A program made the position numbers and the translations under genes. The notes beneath the pieces are model-generated. The model was not told where the DNA came from. It did no database searches and saw only the letters and a program-made list of their open reading frames with translations. 54,392 nucleotides of DNA from Akkermansiaceae bacterium (GTDB lineage: Bacteria > Verrucomicrobiota > Verrucomicrobiia > Verrucomicrobiales > Akkermansiaceae), in NCBI GenBank assembly GCA_903878115.1, contig CAIRGO010000292.1, forward strand, positions 1 to 54,392, in the 5' to 3' direction. Below are positions 53,141 to 54,392 of this stretch, one piece after another. Positions within the stretch are counted from its first letter, which is position 1, and each line of letters starts with the position of its first letter.

Positions 53141-54392
53141 ATGAAAAAATACTCACATCTTCGGTGTTTTGCTTTTCGTTCATACTTCTGGCTGTTGGTG
53201 TTTGTTTTTCATGGATTGCCATCTTCTGCGGCGATTTATGAAGTCGGTCCTAGCAAAGAGTTGGCAGAGATTGAGGCGGTGCCATGGGAATCACTCGTTG
53301 CTGGGGATGTGGTGAATATTCACTGGCGTGCCGAACCTTATCGCAGCAAGTGGGTTATCTGTCGGCAGGGAGAGCTCAACAAACCGATCATAGTGCGCGG
53401 CGTTGCGAATCAGCAAGGTCTGTTGCCAGTGATCGATGGTCGTGATGCCGTTACGCGCAAGGAGTTGAATTTTTGGAGTGAAACCCGAGCCGTGATCAAG
53501 ATCGGCGGCGCCAACAAACCAGCGGACTTGATACCGCAACACATCGTTGTGGAGAACTTGGACATTCGCAGTGCTCGGCCACCTTTTGCGTTCAACGGTC
53601 GTAACGGGAAAACTGCATATGATTCCAATGCCTCAGCACTTTTCATTGAAAAAGGTGAGCACATCATCGTACGAAATTGTGTGATCCACGACAGTGGCAA
53701 TGGATTATTTTCCAGCTATATGGCAAAGGATATTCTTATCGAAAAATGTTTCATCTACGACAACGGAATTGAGGGGAGCATTCTCGAGCACAACAGCTAC
53801 ACAGCAGCGCAAGGCATTACGTTTCAATTCAATCGCTATGGACCATTGCGCAAAGGTTGTCTTGGCAATAATCTAAAAGATCGTTCGGCAGGCTTGATCG
53901 TGCGGTACAACTGGCTCGAAGGCGGGAATCGTCAATTGGATTTGGTGGACGCGGCCGACAGTCCGATCCTGCGCGATGATCCTCGTTATCGTTCTACCTG
54001 GGTCTATGGCAACGTTCTCATCGAGCGCGAAGGCGATGGCAACAGTCAGATTGTGCACTACGGTGGCGATAGCAAAAAGAAAGAATGGTATCGCAAAGGA
54101 ACACTCTATTTTTACAACAATACCGTGGTATCGACGCGTCGCAGTCCGACGATGATCTTCCGCTTGTCCTCGGGCGATGAGCAGGTGGATTGCCGAAATA
54201 ATATTTTTTATGTCACTGAAGCAGGGCCAAACCTCGCACTACTAGAAGGTGCTGGGCGTGTGAACTTGCAGCATTGCTGGTTCAAAAATGGTTGGGTTCC
54301 TACTCGTGGTGAATTGCTTGGTAAGATCACTGGGCAGGATGCTTGTCTCTCGGGGAACGATCCGTCGTTTCTCAACCCAGAGCGCCAAGACT
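53141..54392 (+). CDS. Exported right-handed beta-helix protein (3' end beyond window)
   Basis: An open frame of 417 codons from the ATG at 53141 to the right edge, so the C-terminus is missing. The signal peptide spans about 1-30 (YFWLLVFVFHGLPSSAA). The remaining part is a parallel beta-helix of the polysaccharide-lyase-like type: PIIVRGVANQQGLLPVIDGR, HIVVENLDIRSARPP, HIIVRNCVIHDSGNGLF, ILIEKCFIYDNGIEGSI and LYFYNNTVVSTRRSPTMIF. Such repeats are common in polysaccharide lyases and pectate-lyase-like proteins, but no catalytic set can be assigned. It starts 30 bases after the DUF1592-type gene and may be co-transcribed with it. Confidence 0.85.
   Translation, partial: MKKYSHLRCFAFRSYFWLLVFVFHGLPSSAAIYEVGPSKELAEIEAVPWESLVAGDVVNIHWRAEPYRSKWVICRQGELNKPIIVRGVANQQGLLPVIDGRDAVTRKELNFWSETRAVIKIGGANKPADLIPQHIVVENLDIRSARPPFAFNGRNGKTAYDSNASALFIEKGEHIIVRNCVIHDSGNGLFSSYMAKDILIEKCFIYDNGIEGSILEHNSYTAAQGITFQFNRYGPLRKGCLGNNLKDRSAGLIVRYNWLEGGNRQLDLVDAADSPILRDDPRYRSTWVYGNVLIEREGDGNSQIVHYGGDSKKKEWYRKGTLYFYNNTVVSTRRSPTMIFRLSSGDEQVDCRNNIFYVTEAGPNLALLEGAGRVNLQHCWFKNGWVPTRGELLGKITGQDACLSGNDPSFLNPERQD

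Noticed and set aside
1-54392. GTTAGG/CCTAAC hexamers appear often, mainly as Leu-TTA followed by Gly, and looked like an uptake or chromosome-orientation motif.
   Set aside because: An eye count gave about 30 sites on both strands, against roughly 27 expected for any hexamer in 54 kb at near-even composition, with no strand or position bias seen.

Overview
The window looks like a chromosomal segment of a Gram-negative bacterium of the PVC group, most probably Verrucomicrobiota. The pointers are a PVC-type membrane-bound dehydrogenase with HEAT repeats and a C-terminal cytochrome c box (4069-7131), a DUF1587/1595/1592/1588/1585 cytochrome protein (50900-53110), several sulfatase-superfamily enzymes, a ThuA protein, a CotH/LamG/lamin-tail giant secreted protein, and an ECF sigma factor paired with a FecR-like protein. 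Outer-membrane genes (TamA/BamA-like and TamB-like) show a diderm envelope. Base composition is moderate, slightly below half G+C by eye. No rRNA, tRNA, CRISPR array, prophage or intact insertion sequence was seen. One decayed IS3-family transposase is present.

Layout. 1-3972 (minus): truncated multidomain CotH protein. 4069-10513 (minus): PVC dehydrogenase with a clear terminator, then a five-helix membrane enzyme of the sulfatase/LtaS superfamily translationally coupled to an unknown single-pass membrane protein. A diacylglycerol-glycosyltransferase-like gene diverges from these at 10582. 11694-18534 (minus): small zinc-ribbon membrane protein, cell-wall amidase, two unknown exported/membrane proteins, two tandem PilT ATPases, and a YqjD/YqjE-like envelope trio. 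18652-22111 (minus): polyphosphate kinase and argininosuccinate synthase. 22295-29383 (plus): sulfatase, alpha/beta hydrolase, cyclophilin, MetRS, LolC/E-type permease and GYF-RDD membrane protein. 29386-33337 (minus): AAA ATPase behind a PspA-like coiled-coil protein, then nusB and ribH. 33443-40968 (plus): ECF sigma factor, FecR-like protein, TamB-like and TamA/BamA-like proteins. 40980-42782 (minus): MsbA-like ABC exporter. 42783-43288: IS3 remnant. 43289-50082: ThuA, hpf (minus), Tat-exported phosphoesterase, MYG1-like protein, squalene/phytoene synthase, ribF and a sugar-phosphate cyclase. 50087-54392: ECF sigma factor (minus), DUF1592-type cytochrome protein and a truncated beta-helix protein.

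The strongest theme is envelope biology: glycolipid modification (7222-11688), PspA/AAA membrane remodelling (29386-31841), lipoprotein or lipid export (LolC/E-like, MsbA-like), and outer-membrane assembly (TamA/TamB). The two most promising leads are the PspA-like plus Vps4-like AAA pair and the LtaS-like enzyme beside a UgtP/MGDG-synthase-like glycosyltransferase. Recognisable Shine-Dalgarno sequences are rare in front of the genes, so several starts were chosen from signal peptides and domain boundaries.
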